Shown: positions 5,693 to 6,060 of the stretch, one piece after another
How the letters are laid out: the number at the start of each line of letters is the position of its first letter
Position numbering within the stretch: the first letter of the stretch is position 1
Source of the DNA: Candidatus Njordarchaeota archaeon
GTDB lineage: Archaea; Thermoproteota; JANJXX01; Panguiarchaeales; Panguiarchaeaceae
Direction: 5' to 3'
DNA: 6,060 bases
NCBI GenBank assembly: GCA_029855985.1
Contig: JAGSHR010000272.1
Location: 1 to 6,060 of the forward strand
Translations under genes and position numbers: made by a program
The notes under the pieces: model-generated
Seen by the model: only the letters and a program-made list of their open reading frames with translations
Told to the model about the DNA's origin: nothing
Databases searched by the model: none

Positions 5693-6060
5693 TAATTAAG
5701 AGGTTAAAACTGAAGAATTTTCTCTCACATGAAGATACTGAAATAAATTTTCAACCAGGAATTACGCTTATTGTTGGCCCTAACGGTGCAGGTAAGACAA
5801 GTTTATTGGAAGCAATTAGTTTTGCATTATTCAAGGAGCACACTAGAGGGAATATCGATTCACTAGTTAAGCACAACAAGAAACATATGAGAGTGGAAGT
5901 AGATATAGTAAACGAAGGTAAATTTTATCGAATTTTTAGAGAAAGACGAGGAAACCAAGTCGATGCAGGATTATACGAGATTGATGCTAATGGAAACGTA
6001 AAGACGCCTATTACAAGGAAAGATTCGCAAGTTTCTGAAGAATTAGTTAAAATTCTTGGA
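5689..6060 (+). CDS. rad50: DNA double-strand break repair ATPase Rad50, N-terminal part (runs off window)
   Basis: Rad50 is the SMC-like ATPase partner of Mre11. ATP binding joins two Rad50 heads over DNA, and long coiled coils with a zinc hook tether ends. The 124 codons here encode the N-terminal ATPase lobe. The start is the typical MIIKRLKLKNFLSHEDTEI, with Walker A GPNGAGKTS at 30-38 (K36), LLEAISFALF (39-48), and the beta-strand region with VEVDIV (69-74) and FYRIFRERRGN (79-89). The frame stays open to the last base of the window. A full protein of this family is about 850-900 residues, so the coiled coil, CxxC hook, signature motif and Walker B lie beyond the right edge. The start codon overlaps the mre11 stop (ATGA) and has a good ribosome-binding site. 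Nothing visible looks broken. Confidence 0.95.
   Translation, partial: MIIKRLKLKNFLSHEDTEINFQPGITLIVGPNGAGKTSLLEAISFALFKEHTRGNIDSLVKHNKKHMRVEVDIVNEGKFYRIFRERRGNQVDAGLYEIDANGNVKTPITRKDSQVSEELVKILG

Noticed and set aside
1..6060. CRISPR array, tRNA or rRNA genes, insertion sequences
   Set aside because: I saw no regularly spaced repeats, no tRNA-like cloverleaf or T-loop sequence and no transposase; nearly all of the window is accounted for by protein genes.

Overview
The window looks like a piece of an archaeal genome, most likely from a shotgun metagenome or draft assembly. The evidence is the compact nurA-herA-mre11-rad50 DNA end-resection operon, which in this form is an archaeal hallmark, together with AT-rich sequence, a mix of Shine-Dalgarno-led and apparently leaderless genes, and a TTG start codon. 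I cannot name the phylum from sequence alone. The first 18 bases are the Illumina Nextera (Tn5 mosaic-end) adapter, so the left edge is very probably a real contig end with untrimmed adapter rather than biological DNA.

Left part (1-1751, all minus strand): right after the adapter lies the 5' part of a small zinc-ribbon protein gene (19-182), cut off by the contig end. Upstream of it on the same strand is a long, unusual member of the UDP-N-acetylglucosamine 2-epimerase (WecB) family (276-1751). Its catalytic Asp, two Glu and His are conserved. It also has an N-terminal extension of about 50 residues, an internal insertion of about 35 residues between the two catalytic glutamates, and arginine codon use (mostly CGN) unlike its neighbours (mostly AGA/AGG).

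Middle (1752-1891): a 140-bp divergent intergenic region carries start signals for the epimerase (leftward) and the repair operon (rightward). It also holds short direct repeats that could be operator sites.

Right part (1892-6060, all plus strand): nurA (5'-3' nuclease), herA (hexameric DNA translocase), mre11 (Mn-dependent nuclease) and the first 124 codons of rad50 (ATPase/SMC-like), which runs off the window. Genes overlap by 4 bp (nurA/herA and mre11/rad50) or are separated by 1 nt (herA/mre11, if the TTG start is right), so they form one translationally coupled operon. In archaea Mre11-Rad50 recognises and opens broken DNA ends, and HerA-NurA then resects the 5' strand to make 3' single-stranded tails for RadA-driven recombination. 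All hallmark catalytic residues I could check are present, so this looks like a working chromosomal repair module and not a new system. The gene order is notable: nurA comes first here, while in the Sulfolobus and Pyrococcus operons I remember it comes last.
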